From positions 90,902,319 through 90,966,318 of the forward strand of contig OX235264.1 of NCBI GenBank assembly GCA_944472135.2: a stretch of DNA of 64,000 nucleotides, in the 5' to 3' direction. Source of the DNA: Trichobilharzia regenti. Taxonomy: Eukaryota; Platyhelminthes; Trematoda; Strigeidida; Schistosomatidae. The notes beneath the pieces were generated by a model. It was not told the origin of the DNA and searched no databases. It saw only the letters and a program-made list of their open reading frames with translations. The position numbers and the translations under genes were made by a program. Positions within the stretch are counted from its first letter, which is position 1, and every line of letters begins with the position of its first letter. Of this stretch, positions 11,015 through 22,714 are shown piece after piece.

Positions 11015-11400
11015 TTTGAAGTCCGAGTGGAACATAGAGCTTCAGAAACACATCTCCACTTTATTCTTGTTTCGGCTGTCGTCTTCAGCTGGGTCCACGA
11101 TTGCCTTTCACCTTCCATCTCTTGCTCACAAAATCTCTTCCATATCACCCTAAGACGACCCACTCACCGCTGCCCATTTGGACTGCACTCGAGGGCCTGG
11201 TGAGCGATGTCATTAGACGGGGTCCTCAATTTATGCTCAATCAACCTCTATTTTCTCCTAAACATTTGTTGAGCAGTCGGCTCTTGGTTGGTTAGTTTCG
11301 ACGGTTACTTGTTACTTGTTCTTTCTGGCCATATGATCCTCACCATAAAGCGAAAACAGATGTTCATGAAGGTCTGGAACCTATTGAAAATCCTTTTCTT
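11015..11400 (-). mobile_element. RTE 3' fragment
   Basis: The reversed 3' end (gagtggaacatagagcttc) is followed by reversed terminal coding sequence (gacgacccactcaccgctg, gagggcctggtgagcgatg) up to gatgttcatgaaggtctgg. It is a 5'-truncated copy in the same family as 53.3 and 60.2 kb. Confidence 0.78.
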
Positions 11401-11799
11401 GGAATGCATAAATGTATATGTATAATGAACTTTTAGGAATTCCGGCCACATATAACCACATTTATTTCGTTCTCAGAGCTTCTGACCTGACCAAGAAATA
11501 ATGACAGAGTTTTCCACCTTTTTTATGCAAAATAAAACTTTTGATGATTTATAAATGTTCTAATCCACTAATACTGTGAAATATTTCGACATTATGAATT
11601 CAAAATCAATCTGAAAGGGGAATATTCATTTCAATAAATACTTTTTAGGTTCTTACAATCACAAATTATAGTATTTAGAAGCCTAGAGACCAAAGCTCAA
11701 TATATACACATCCGTAGCTTCATAGCTATGGGATTCAAGCATAATCTTTTCAGATGCTTGGTATTTATTGTGAGTTCGACTTGCTCCTAATAATGTGGA
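11401..11799. other. No gene recognised
   Basis: AT-rich sequence; short frames only. A minus-strand frame overlapping 11,683-11,922 lies antisense to the PLE fragment and is judged spurious. Confidence 0.4.
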
Positions 11800-12390
11800 G
11801 AGAAAGAATTCCAGGTTATATGGAATATTGTAAGTAAAAACGGATATCCAGTGAGGTTCATTAAAGCCGATCAAGTTTATAATAGGTGTAAATATGAACT
11901 GGTAACCTCGGAGAAAAAGCAATTATTTTTGCGTCTACAATTCAGAGGAGATACCCCACAGACATTCTATAGCAACGTCTAGCTAGAGTGATAAAGAAGA
12001 CTTTCTACGCTTCACATATGTTCCTATCCTTCAGTAGCTGTCCAATGTTCACTCAGATACGGAAAAAGATATTCCTCAACCTTAGCTCTTCTTCATGCAT
12101 ATGCCATTTCAAAAGTTCATGTGGTTCAAATGATATGTTGCGCAAAGTTAGACAAGTTCATTCACAGATATAATGACATTTACCAGCTAGATTCAACGAG
12201 GAGGAATTAAATACATGAGAAACTCAATTCTGTCACACTTGGTCGATACTGGACATCACATTGACACTAACATAGCCTTCAAAGTTATACACCAAATTCT
12301 GAAGTTGTGGTCATGTACAGTTTGCTTTCGTTTTCTACATATGGTTGAAACTGATGCTATAAAATTGATTAAACAGGAATATTGAATTCA
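11800..12390 (+). mobile_element. PLE fragment: linker and decayed GIY-YIG region
   Basis: Translation gives NIVSKNGYPVRFIKADQ and LFLRLQFRGDTPQTF, the conserved linker between RT and GIY-YIG in PLEs. A much damaged endonuclease region (CICHFKSSCGSND) follows, then LVDTGHHIDTNIAFKVIHQI-like sequence near 12,240-12,300. It ends near the next RTE fragment. Confidence 0.78.
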
Positions 12391-12464
12391 AAAAGAACAC
12401 TTTCAGGCGGCGTTCATACAGAGGTTAAACCTAGATGATAATTTCTTTTCTCCAAGAATGCTCC

Positions 12465-13465
12465 ACAAAAATACACGGAATTCTTCGAAGTGTAGATGGG
12501 AGTAAGGCAAGCTGACTTCCTACTATCTCCAATGATTTCCCTCATTGCTGTAGACTGGATAATGGGACAGGGAGCGGGCAGCGAGGAAGCAAGCAAAAAG
12601 AGGACCCAGACAAAAATCTTGAAAGATCCCGACTTCGCCGACGATATATATGTGTAGTCCCCCACAAACTGGAAGATATGCCAGCAAAAGTCAACAAGTT
12701 GGCAGAGGGGGCATTCAGAGAGGATAGGCCTTCAGTTGCACATAGAGAAAACAGAGGTGATGAAGATTCCTGGCCAACAGAAACAACAACAGACAGCAAT
12801 CGGAATAAATGAGAGGAGTCCGAAAGAAGCGACGTCTTATAACTACTTACCTACCTGGGAAGCACCGTTCCAACTACAGCCGAAACTTACAAGAAAAGAA
12901 AAGCAGCGAAGATCTGGAAAGCAAGGCAAGCTTTCATTACTCTGAAGTCTGTGTGGAGTTGAACAGAACTCAGCATGAAAATAAGATCCGGATTTTCAAC
13001 TCCAATGTGAAGTCAGTGCTGCTTTAAGGATCAAAGACTTGACGCGTCGTGAAGAGCACCTCAAACAAACTACAGACCTTCATCAACAGCTGTCTTCGCT
13101 GAACACTAGTCAAGATAAATTTACCAGTCAAGAAAGATCAGCAACAGAAATGTCTAGGAGCGAACCGACCAGAAGACGATTGTGCAACAAGTATGCAGGA
13201 AGAAGTGGAGGCGGATCGGCCATACTTGGAGAAAACAAACCATTGAGCGACATCAAATGCCAGCCCACTGCACGAGTGGAATCAGAACGAGAAATGGCGA
13301 GTTGGTCGTCAGTGGTAGGGCAACATGAAGGAGGTGATGTGACGAGGAGATGAAAGCATGTGGGCAGGTGTGGAGCCAGATGTAAACGTTGCTAGAGAAC
13401 TGAGCTCAATGGAGACGTGTGGCTATAGCTTTCTGTTCCTCTAGGAATTAGAGGAACTAATAATA
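12465..13465 (+). mobile_element. RTE fragment, RT end to 3' terminus
   Basis: Plus-strand translation picks up near GVRQADF, then MISLIAVDWIMGQGAG, the glutamine-rich stretch (12,779-12,797), then NSNVKSVLL and the terminal region (gaggagatgaaagcatgtgg) to ctgttcctctaggaattagag. It is closely related to RTE-B at 60.2-61.2 kb but broken by stops and shifts. Confidence 0.82.
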
Positions 13466-13469
13466 AGAA

Positions 13470-14625
13470 GACGTATGCCTCTTTTCCCTAACCCTTTTTT
13501 TCCTTTGCTCATTAATAATGATTGTAATTTATATCCTTCACTTAAACATTCTCTCGATACCACCAAATTTTCCATTTATACTATTTGGAATTATTATTAG
13601 TGATTTTATGTCTTCTTCAAAATAAATATCCTCACCTGTTTCATTTCACATATTGTTTACTTTGTGGTGAACCTCTCATTGCAGTCTCACTAACTCCTCT
13701 GTAATACATTTTACTTTATACTAGCCACTATACTTACCTGACACCTTTATTAAACTTGTACCGACTTTTCAATTTTTGTTCCCTGCATTAAATAATCATC
13801 GTCATTGTCTCTCATTTCATAATACTTTATAGATGACATCGGCCTGGAACGTTTGTCACACACATACGACTATTTATTTTGACACCCCATAACTAATCTT
13901 TTATTCTACGCTAAAAATGTGTCCGCTATATAACTGACCGTTATTGTAACGACAACAATTATTATATTTTGTGAATGTAACCACCTGAAGAGAAATAACT
14001 CGGAAGAATATTCCTCGTTCAGATTGGCCTTAATCATCAATGACAAGTATCCCCAGTGAATCATACCACCGAAACTGTTGTGATTTATGATAATAATTAT
14101 TAATACAGACTGTGAATTTTAGAATGGGCTATGGATATAACTCTGATTTCAATGAGGCATGATTAATATTTCTAATGAAATCAACATGGAAACTGATCAT
14201 ATCTTGCTGAAATCCAATACTTGGAGACTTGTTAAAACTGCCGAAAGTATAGCATAGTTTTCACGTTTCAACAGTCCTGTAAAAACTGTTGTAAACAATA
14301 GACTGGCAGCTAGAGTAGTAAGGTGTAACTGAATACTCAGAAGAAACTAAGTTATCGCTTAATATTGGGGGATTTTCATCTTCGATGAAAATGTTTTGTT
14401 TTCGCGGGCCTGAAAGCTATTAGGAAGAAAGTTGGTGACATTAGGGATTGTGACGTTTAGACAACTAAATTCCCTCCATCTTCAACTGAAATAGTTATAA
14501 AGTTAACAAAATACACAGGACCTTATCCTGTGTGCCGCTTAACAGAAACAGTGACAGCTGGTACATTTTCATTTCCTACCTTGCTGTCCTCGAGAAAGCG
14601 TATGAGTGTACCTGAAATAAATCAT
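13470..14625. other. No gene recognised
   Basis: AT-rich stretch without usable frames. Parts resemble the T-rich 3' flanks of the PLEs, but I could not align them convincingly. Confidence 0.4.
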
Positions 14626-14629
14626 GCAA

Positions 14630-14895
14630 CCAACTAAACAAGAACTCACCGCCTACTAAATATGCAGGACGAAATGGAGATGGATCAGATGTATATTGAA
14701 AAACTGCTGAATGACATCGCATGCCAGGCCCTTACACAAGTAAAACCCTAGTGGGAAATGAAGAGCTGAGCATATATGAGATGAGAGTATATGTGCGATT
14801 GTGAATCGGGATGAAGATCACACCAAAAGACAGAAAGAAATGCGGATGTTATGTTGAAACTTTTTGTTCCAAGTAGAACCCAAGGAAATAATATA
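14630..14895 (+). mobile_element. RTE 3' fragment, decayed
   Basis: gcaggacgaaatggagatgg, tgacatcgcatgccaggcc and the terminal ttgttccaagtagaacccaa place this as the last ~260 bp of an RTE copy with an AT-rich tail. Confidence 0.65.
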
Positions 14896-14899
14896 TAAT

Positions 14900-15530
14900 A
14901 TAATAATTATAATACAATAGATATAACTAATGCAATTGCTTGAAGGTAATTTTCTGCAAAAACTGAAAACTCTTTCTTTGAAGAAATTGTCACAAAGGTT
15001 ACGTGGTCAAAAAAAACTGAATCGAAAATAATATCATAAAGAATTTCAATTGGAACCACATGTGACTGCAAATTACAGTGCAATAACTTCATCCTCTTTG
15101 TGACCGTAAACTCACATGATTATTATTCACTATACTGAAAAATTTCTTCCAGTTTGAGGTTAGTAGATAGAAGCGATAGGTGGAAGGTTAAATTTCTATC
15201 AGTCTTGCATGCATGTTCCAAAGTTATCTGATCACAGAGTTCGTAGATTGAAAAACTAGGAAGACAGAAGAATCTGGTTATAACTAGTGATGAATGTGGA
15301 ACACTTTCAATACACAAATGAAGAAGTGTATGAGTTAGCGGTATATTCTCATGACCATCATCACTGCTGTATTTTTTCATTAAGTGATGAAATTATTTGA
15401 CGAACTATACAAAGAATCAATCGTCTCCAGGTATATAATATTTAAGTTCCATATGTCCTAACTCACATCTTCTGGACAACAATATCATACATAAATTACT
15501 TATAATCCCATTAATTAAAAGCCCATCAAA
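14900..15530. other. No gene recognised
   Basis: Two minus-strand frames of 61 and 85 codons show no known motif and are judged chance. Confidence 0.4.
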
Positions 15531-15534
15531 CTAA

Positions 15535-15680
15535 TTATTATTCCCTTCGGTTTCGAGTAGAATGTAGAGCGTCAACAGTATATCTCCACATCTCCTTGTT
15601 TTATTTAGATCTCTTTAGCTAGCCTCACAAATGTCCATGAGTTTTCATCTCCCCCTCACACGATTTTCACTATGTTACTT
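15535..15680 (-). mobile_element. Short RTE 3' fragment
   Basis: attattattcccttcggttt and gtagaatgtagagcgtcaac correspond to the reversed RTE 3' terminus, followed by about 80 bp of decayed coding region. Confidence 0.5.
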
Positions 15681-16190
15681 TCAGACTAAAAAGCCCAACA
15701 CGTCACTGGTAAATTATTCCGGCTCATTTAAAAATAATTATTTAGGTAGCTTGAACAAAGTTAATCAGACAGTAAGATTGAGTTAGTAAGTTAAATGACG
15801 TAATATAATTGACTAAAATGTTTCAACTATGGTAAGAATAGCAACAGAGGTAATTACAGGTAGAGAGACTAAGTAGAAGTGGGGTAGAGAATAATGCCAC
15901 TTAAATTAGAACTGAAATTCAGCAATTAGGTTGGATGACGTAACATAAATGACGAGAAATTGAGCTTCGGTCAAGTCAGTAACAGTGGTAGTGAGGTGTA
16001 GAAATTAAATCGGGAGGAGGTAGAGAACAAGAAAGTTGAAAACGCAATTGAGAAGACAAAATAATACAAATGAAGAAACAGAAAAAAAGGAAAAGATTAG
16101 GTAGAATTCACCTGTCGGGTAGTAAGATAGATTACGTCCATTGCAAGTGTAGTGATTGAACGAACTTCTTCTGAATGCAGAGTTCAGAGC

Positions 16191-16499
16191 TTAGCAAGTG
16201 AATCGCCATTGCTTCTGCAGTTTGAAGACGTCTGATTCGTACACCTTTAGGAAGACGACTTTGAAGTTTGTTTGAGCTTCAGATTGATGTCCGAATTCTA
16301 TCAGATGTTCTAAGATGGAGCTGCGGGGACATCGTTTTTCTCCTTTGTAAAACCATGTTGGTAAGTGTTCGGCGATACACTTGGATAGCGAACGCTGGGT
16401 ACGGCCAGCATACCTGGCTCTACACGAGCAGGTGAATTGATAAATACACATTGATGAGGCCAGCAGTGGTAGCTTAGCCTTCACGTTCACATGAGTCAT
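16191..16499 (-). pseudogene. PLE GIY-YIG endonuclease region, open piece
   Basis: A 102-codon open frame with the PLE-type cysteine-rich lead-in (CIYQFTCSCRARYAGRT) and the downstream EHLPTWFYKGEKR and HLIEFGHQSEAQTNFKV blocks. In PLEs this C-terminal domain makes the nick used for integration. The usual G-Y motif is represented by RYAGRT. It is separated from the RT piece at 16,886-17,266 by shifted linker sequence, so no full protein is made. It is in the same family as 38,287-38,538. Confidence 0.75.
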
Positions 16500-16885
16500 A
16501 GGTTTTGTGAAGAAAGTTAGTCTTAGTTCAGATGCGAAGAAGGTCTTCTTGAGTGAGAGCGACAGTCAATTTTTTATATCTCCATTGAATTGAAGGTTCA
16601 CGTAGAGTAGTTTTTAGGGGCGCTAAGCATCGGCGGCTTTTGTGGCCTAAGATTCATAGAGTTTGCAGCAAATCGTTCTGGGTAAACATTCTCGACTAGG
16701 ATTCTCTTGAGATTGTCCAATTCATCTTCTACGGTGCCTGGGGTACAAACCCTGCGAACTCTGTAGCTAAATGAACGGATCAGGTTTCGTTTGGCGTATA
16801 GGGGTGCCCAACTGTGAAAGTTAATAAGCTGTCCGTTCCATGTTGACTTTCTGTAGATAGATGTTTTCAGTGTTCTATCCTATTC

Positions 16886-17266
16886 TCATCTTGTCAGTTG
16901 GATGTCAGGAACGGATTTTTTGGAGTTGGACTCTTTCTCCAGCGTGAATTGAATCACGAGGTGGCAGTTGTTAAACGATTTCAGGATGTCATCTACGTTT
17001 TCTTCATTGTTGACGATAATGAAAGTGTCGTCGACGTATCTCTTGTAGATTTTGAGGGTATCGATCATTCTCTTCAGGCATTTGTTTTCGAGTTTTGCCA
17101 GGAAGAAATCTGCTAGCGATGGGCCTAGTGGTGAGCCCATAGCTATACCATCCTTTTGGCGATCTATTTCGTTGTTGAAAGAGAATTGAACGTTCAGGGT
17201 ACATCTCAGCAGGAGTTCTTCAAGACGCTCGGTGGGTATACCGAGCGAAATGTATTCACGCAACAC
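16886..17266 (-). pseudogene. PLE reverse transcriptase core, open piece
   Basis: 126 open codons covering RT motifs B and C. GIAMGSPLGPSLADFF lies at about residues 41-56 and YKRYVDDTFIIV at about 74-85 with both catalytic aspartates. The following QFTLEKESNSKKSVPDIQL is where PLEs usually have a FLD motif before the linker. The start is not a true gene start: motifs 1-A are missing upstream. The intact YVDD makes this the best-kept PLE RT core in the window. Confidence 0.78.
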
Positions 17267-17290
17267 ATATCGAACAATGCCTTATTCTTA

Positions 17291-17499
17291 CCTCTTTATT
17301 AATTTCATATATATATATTCCGTGTGTGGTCAGATTGTTCGAAATGTGTCGCGCAAATAAATTTCTCAAAATTTGTCTTCTTAGTGCCGTATTCAAATCT
17401 CACCTCTTTATTAATTATTTAGGTGTCAATTATTTACTCCAGTGAGACATAAGCTGTTTATTTGTCGAATAGTAATTATATTAGCGTAGACGTAAATAC
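17291..17499. other. PLE-type flank
   Basis: cttacctctttattaattt followed by a short TA run, gtgtgtggtcagattgttcg and aaatgtgt recurs at 58,965-59,040 after another PLE, and in part at 44,895-44,955. It marks a PLE 3' or pLTR border. Confidence 0.55.
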
Positions 17500-19905
17500 G
17501 TATCAACAATGTGTCTCAGGTATTCGGCTGAAGAGTCATTCTTCTGAAATTTATGAATCCACTAAAACAAACTGCGTCATAGAGAAAATCATTGTGACAA
17601 TGTACAGAATTTGGTAATTACCACACTAAATTAACAAAGGATTAACAGACAAATAAAAGCATTATGTACCATCATGAGAAATTTGATACGTTATATTACA
17701 TTATATTACAAAAAACTTGTTGATTTGAATCACAAACAGGACAAGTAAAATTATGCTGGAAATTGTTCAAAGCTTTAACAGAAATAACGATAATTGTATT
17801 AACAAGGGACAGGGTACATAGATTCAATAAATTAACTGAAAAGCATTGATAAATGTCTTTTCCTCGACTCTATTCTCTGACTAAAGCAGATCAAAGGTTC
17901 TATGCTATGGCCGAATTCCCAGAGCACTTTAAGAAACAGTTTCTGGATTGCGTGAATGAGGTTTCTGGCAATAGAAGGGAAAAGAAATGTGCCAAGTTAT
18001 TACAAAGCCTGGAAAGCAATACTCCAGAAATGCGATTTCCTCCAAACCGTGGTCGGTATGTTTATATTTTTCCGATGTTGTCCTTGATGACATAGATTTG
18101 CAATTATTATCTCTAGGCACTAAGTTTTGTGATAACCATGTTAGGATTAGTCAGGTGGATATGCAAGTCCAGTTCAAAAACTTTAATGCATAAACTGGAG
18201 GCGTGACACCTTCATCAGCTGAGACAGCTGAAAGTTTTAAATCAACTCTTGTTGGCTGTCGGTATAAATGCATAAATAGTAAACGGAAACTAAATAGTTT
18301 ATTGACTAAGAAACATAGGTAAGCCTTATGTAAGCTGCGAAATAATGAGAATATAATAATTACAAAACCTGATAAAGGCTCTGGAGTATTAATGCTCAAT
18401 AAAACAGAATACATAGATAAGATGAATGAAAGACACAATGATCACCGAAAATTTCAAAAAAATTTCATCTTCCGTTTATCTGACTGTAAAAAGGAGAAAC
18501 AACTAAGTGAGTCACTTTAAAGACCTAAACAACAAAGTAGCACCATATAAGGCTCATGTGAATCTTTAAAGCCTACTGGCGCGGTTAAATAAGATTATAT
18601 GGACTACCAAAAGTGCGTGAAATTGGTTTTCTACTTCGACCAGTGTTGGGTATGTATAATTCCTCATATGACGCAACGGCAAAATGATTAGTGAAGCTCC
18701 TGAAACGTCTGCAACATAAATTGGTAAGACATAGCGTAAACGATGGTTTTGAATTTGTCCAAAAACTAAGAGGTCGAAACGTAAATGACAAGCTTATGAT
18801 ACCGTTAGATATATCTTCCTTGTTCACCAATGTACTGTTAATGGAGACAGTGGGTTTTATGTGTAATGATATTACTACGTGAAAAATAGAAATCGGCACT
18901 TCTGTATCCTCCTTGAAGGGACTTATTTTAAGATGTACAATGAACGTTCATTTCTTATTCAATAAGGAACATTACAGACAAACTGATGGTGTAGCCTTGG
19001 GTTCCCCATTAGGTGAAATCTTAACTGAGTTCTTCCTCACTAGGTTAGAGACTAGACCACTGAAAGGAGTAATTAATGACTTGGATTTCTACTGTCGATA
19101 TATGGATGATACATTTCTGATTGTGAAAGATGAGAATGATGCAACGAACATCCTTGACAATTTAATGATGACCATTCAGTAATAAACTTTACCATAGAGG
19201 AAAAAAGTAATGACAGTACCTCCTTCTTAGACGTCCTCATGACACGGAATGAATTTTGCACACTAAGAAGGAGTGTGTATAGGAAATCTACAACAACAGG
19301 TCAGCACACTCATTTTCTGAGTTTTGTGCCTTTGGAATATAAACTTAACATGGTAAAGTGTCTTTTTCATGGAGCTAGGTTGGTCTGTTTAGACGACTGT
19401 CTCAATGAGCAGCTTAGGATTATTAGAGAATTACTTAGAAAAAATTGGTATCCCGTAAGGTTCATTAAAAAAATATGAGTTCTGCACCTAAGAGATTCAG
19501 TATGGTGACAGTTTTGAAAAACCCACTGTTCATAAAACTTTAGTTCCTCGGTGATAACATCAGCGAATTAATAACACAGCGCATGAAGAATGCAGTTAAA
19601 AGAACTTATTGTGCAAAAGAGTTACGTTGTCTCTTCACTGTCACGCATCTTCCACGTTCGAGATATTAGTATAAACCACCTTAATTTGTCTCCTCTACGC
19701 GCATCTACCAGTTTGACTGCAGCAGCGAAGCCAGCTACATTGGGCATACAATTAGGCAAGTTCATCATCGTATTTCCAAACATCATCCTGCATAGCAGTT
19801 AAGCAAGGGATGCAAAAGTTCTATTCGTAGCTCTATTTTAGCCCACCTTCTAGATAGTGAGCACAAAGCTGGCGTTAATACTGGCATTTACAATTATTTA
19901 TCGCG
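17500..19905 (+). mobile_element. PLE copy, 5' region through RT to decayed GIY-YIG
   Basis: The 5' part (17,520-17,870) is repeated at 23,080-23,460. Translation then gives ITKPDKGSGVLMLNK (18,360-), YGLPKVREIGFLLRPVLG (18,600-), IPLDISSLFTNVLL (RT motif A, 18,800-), GVALGSPLGEILTEFFLTRL (motif B), YCRYMDDTFLIV (motif C, an intact Y-M-D-D box) and VYRKSTTTGQHTHFLSF (linker). A poorly kept GIY-YIG region lies near 19,690-19,880. Frame changes near 18,890 and 19,185 and several stops break it. Confidence 0.87.
18913..19182 (+). pseudogene. PLE reverse transcriptase motifs B-C, open piece
   Basis: An open piece of 89 codons: LRCTMNVHFLFNKEHYRQTD, then GVALGSPLGEILTEFFLTRL, then YCRYMDDTFLIVKDENDATN. 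Both catalytic aspartates are present. It continues in another frame at 19,239 with the linker (EFCTLRRSVYRKSTTTGQHT). This is one exon-less piece of the element at 17,500-19,905 and not a separate gene. Confidence 0.75.
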
Positions 19906-19934
19906 TTCCTATTAATCTCATTTTTGCTTTATGA

Positions 19935-20040
19935 GTGCGCCTTCTATATACATCCTTCTACATACATCCAGCTGACGAGTCCCAAATAGGACGAAATGCG
20001 CATCCTGGATTCCACTGCTAGCCACCATCCACCAATTGCA
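19935..20040 (+). mobile_element. SM-alpha SINE, 5'-truncated fragment with intact hammerhead
   Basis: It starts just before the ribozyme and runs to ccaccatccaccaattg, so the tRNA-like part is absent. The sequence from tacatccagctg to ccaccaatt matches the two ribozyme arms at 22.7-22.9 kb almost base for base. Confidence 0.85.
19961..20012 (+). ncRNA. Hammerhead ribozyme (SM-alpha type)
   Basis: Core CTGACGA at 19,972-19,978, stem II GTCC/GGAC closing a caaata loop, GAAA at 19,993-19,996, helix III palindrome tgcgca, cleavage expected after the C of catc at 20,004, and helix I TCCAG pairing with CTGGA. All invariant positions are present. This is the known schistosome hammerhead with a minimal helix III. 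Confidence 0.92.
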
Positions 20041-20214
20041 TACGAATGTTTAAATACTTAAAATAGTAATATGAAGTTCAGTAAAATATCTGTGATTATA
20101 ATCCTAGTTCAATATCAAGCAAAAAACAAATAATGGAGAATATTTCTTTGCCGTAGTATATTTAAAAATTTAATGATTACAATTCACTGGTGATGTTACT
20201 AGCAAAATATAATC

Positions 20215-20650
20215 ACGGCATCTGAGAAGGGCCTTCAAAAGGAATTTTAAAGTAACTAAAGTATCCTCTACATTCACTAGCCAACCGATACTCAGTTGGA
20301 GGAAAAAAGACAAGCTACCCTGCTGCGGATCATCCATGTGTATTTACCAGTTTAATTGCCCGTGCGGAGTAAGTCACACTGGGCGGACAATCAAGCAAAT
20401 TCATCATCAATCTTCTGAACACCTCCCATCTGGGTTTAACAAGGGTCAGAATAAAGCTATGTGCAGCTGAATACAAGTTAATCTCGTCGATAATGGACAT
20501 CAATTCGACTCTAACAAAGCTTCTGAAATTATTCGTCGTATGTCACGCAAACTCCTGCATGGCGTAAGAGTACGATTTCTACATACAGCAGAGGTAATGG
20601 GTTTTCATCTGGACAACCTTAATCTGTGTATTCAAAACGGTATTTGTATA
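20215..20650 (+). mobile_element. PLE GIY-YIG fragment
   Basis: Translation gives SLRRAFKRNFKVTKV, then LPCCGSSMCIYQFNCPCG, VSHTGRTIKQIHHQSSEH, LPSGFNKGQNK, and VRFLHTAEVMGFHLDNLNLC after a stop near 20,470. The cysteine-rich entry and HTGRT block identify the PLE endonuclease domain. The upstream RT is missing. Confidence 0.82.
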
Positions 20651-21285
20651 GCCCCTTCACCCTTCTTTACCATAGCCAAATATATCATATGTATCGGGTT
20701 TTAGAAAATGGACTTTTTCGCTCCTCTTGTAACTATCTTATGACTTTGTTAATTTTTACATTTCTAGCTACTCGTATTAACTTGTTTGCATTTTACGTAA
20801 CTATTCTTAGTCATTTTTATTTTACAAACTTATTGATTATGTAATAACAACCGTATTAATAATTTTTAGCCCTCCATAAAAAATTAAATGTCTTGTTGTT
20901 AACTAACATCTTCTAGTTGATTGTATGGATGACATTAAATCTTTTAATTTCACCAACTTACGACTGTTATACCTAAAAATAGTTAACTAAACTAACCACT
21001 TGATTAGTAAAATTTTGATATAAAAATCTGCATATTATTGTACAACTGTTGATAAGTAACTACTGTAAAAGCAGCATTTTTCTTCATTCAGTCTTCATTC
21101 AGTGTGTTAATTTTTTCAAAATGAGTAACTGGAAATTTGGAAATTTAAAACAAGCGCAACAATTGTGAAAAAGGATGGTTGGTATTTAATTTCCGTAGAA
21201 GGATTGCTTCATCAGCTGAATAATATACAAATCTTGTTATAGAAACAGTTAACGTTGAGAGAAAAAGCCTTATAGTTATTATTAT
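20651..21285. other. No gene recognised; probable PLE 3' UTR
   Basis: T-rich sequence after the PLE fragment with short frames only. No independent feature seen. Confidence 0.4.
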
Positions 21286-21289
21286 GCAT

Positions 21290-21690
21290 GGTAGTAAAAA
21301 AGCAGCTCTTAGTTTTTCTGAAGCCTAGGCAATCAGATTATAAAGAAGCCTGATGTTTGTATACACAAAAGGAGACAGTAGTCAGTTTAAATCCGCCTTT
21401 GTGGCATAATTGTATTTTAACCGCGTTAATTTACCTTCCCTTCGCTCTTCTATTCACAATGACTTTTTCCATTATTATTGTTATATTACCCAATGCGCTG
21501 TTAGTTTTCTTAGCGTATGTGCAAACCGAAATTTACGTCTGAATATCAGTCATGATGAGTAGTGTTGAAACTATTTTTTATGAGTTTCGATAAGGCATGT
21601 TTAAATCTTTTTATTTAGTCCTGTAGGGCTTGAGTATTTTGATATTTATTTATTGGTGCTTTTACGAAGCTTCCTCATATTTCAACATTA
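21290..21690 (+). mobile_element. PLE extreme 3' end with UTR
   Basis: At 21,300-21,400 a segment like LSFSEA-AIRL, then KPDVCIQKETVVSLN matches the last coding residues of PLE endonucleases (EALAIQLGEPKLCIQNK in the 9.5-kb copy). A T-rich 3' UTR resembling those of the other copies follows. Confidence 0.6.
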
Positions 21691-21870
21691 ACAAATCTAG
21701 ATGTTTACAACTATATTTATTCGACCACAGTAACTCTAAACTTTTATGTCAGTATACACTTTCATGAATATTATTCACATAATAATGATGTTAACAGATT
21801 ATCAATCATAAAACTTATAGATCATATATTTCCAAGTACTGCTTTTGTAGGGATTTTATATGATTAGTTT

Positions 21871-22212
21871 GAGGATTTCATCAAAAGCTGACACAGGTTA
21901 GAGACCCATTGGAAAACCACCTGGAAGTACTGGATAGCTGTTTCGACCTAGTTTGGGACAAAGTTTGAAAAGTGGTTGCGCTATTTCGTGAATTGGCGGA
22001 AGTTAGAATTTATGCACCACTGGATCGATTCAAGTAGCTTAATGTTCTACGAGTTAGCTCTTCTTGTAACTAGAAGGTTCTGAGTTCACACCCTGGCGGT
22101 AGGTGCGTACTGCTGAATCATCCCAAACTAGGACAACTGAAAAAGCTTTCCAGTACTCCCTGCAGGTTTTTCAATGATTCTCAAACTGATGTTAACTCAA
22201 AATGAAATCCTC
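21871..22212 (+). mobile_element. SINE-B full-length copy with inverted-repeat ends
   Basis: The ends gaggatttca (21,871-21,880) and tgaaatcctc (22,203-22,212) are exact inverted repeats; the similarity extends about 10 bp further out on both sides. Inside the left end lies a reversed copy of the tail plus the 3' part of the ribozyme (ggaagtactggatagctg, tttcgacctagtttggga). The spacer (gtggttgcgctatttcgtg), the tRNA-like part and the sense ribozyme follow (gtactgctgaatcatccc...ggacaactgaaaaagctttc). The sense core is mutated and the inverted copy lacks its CTGAAGA half, so neither ribozyme should work here. Confidence 0.82.
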
Positions 22213-22221
22213 CAAACATAT

Positions 22222-22490
22222 CATATATTTGTCGGAAATCATACCTAATTTGTTTTTTGAGTTAGCCGGAAAATTGATATCTGTTAGAGAAACACTGAAG
22301 ACTAGCTGCCTCGTTCTAGTTAGGGAATCACCGGCAGTACTCACCCACTGGGTTTCATACCCAGGACCTTCGGGTTACAAGAAAAGCTCACTCGTATACC
22401 ACTCAACTACTGAGATCCGATTTAGTGGCCTGTGCATGAATTCGAACTTTTATCATTCCGTGATTTTAGCTCGACCGCCAACAAATACCA
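22222..22490 (-). mobile_element. SINE-B copy, antisense, decayed
   Basis: It lies head-on against the previous copy: reversed tail (gagttagccggaaaattg), reversed ribozyme (gcctcgttctagttaggga), box B (tgggtttcatacccaggac), anticodon region (cttcgggttacaagaaaagc) and spacer (ggcctgtgcatgaattcg). The 160-codon frame that crosses it is an artefact of the repeat. Confidence 0.72.
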
Positions 22491-22680
22491 TCGGTGGGAA
22501 CAGAATACTCAATCTAGACTGCATGGAGCTCCCTGGCCATGAATTCTTACTAGAACTCCAAAAAACTTCGTCCTGTAGTGAGTCACCAGAGTACATCAAA
22601 TCAATTTTTAAGAGACGATTTGTAAGAGTTATATACGATTTCGAGTTTGAGTACGGTTTTCTATCAGAATATTCGCGTAG

Positions 22681-22694
22681 TTAAATGTATTCAA
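22681..22694. repeat. Target-site duplication, left copy
   Basis: ttaaatgtattcaa, repeated exactly at 23,031-23,044 on the other side of the SM-alpha insertion. Confidence 0.88.
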
Positions 22695-22714
22695 TTGGTG
22701 GATGGTGGCTAGCA

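Larger units (their letters stand above)
15690..17290 (-). mobile_element. PLE copy, RT core to GIY-YIG and 3' UTR
   Basis: On the minus strand, 17,266-16,886 encodes an open RT piece: ERLEELLLRCTLNVQFSF, then IAMGSPLGPSLADFFL (motif B) and YKRYVDDTFIIV (the catalytic YVDD box). The linker follows with shifts (16,860-16,510), then an open GIY-YIG piece at 16,499-16,191: YQFTCSCRARYAGRTQRSL, HLPTWFYKGEKR, HLIEFGHQSEAQTNF. The ~500 bp beyond it holds two imperfect tandem units, each starting near a atgacgtaa-containing block (about 15,796 and 15,936). The RT lacks its N-terminal half, so the copy is incomplete. Confidence 0.88.

Noticed and set aside
22202..22684. 160-codon open frame on the plus strand
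   Set aside because: It overlaps an antisense SINE-B and the end of another; no protein motif and the same wording appears in other SINE copies.
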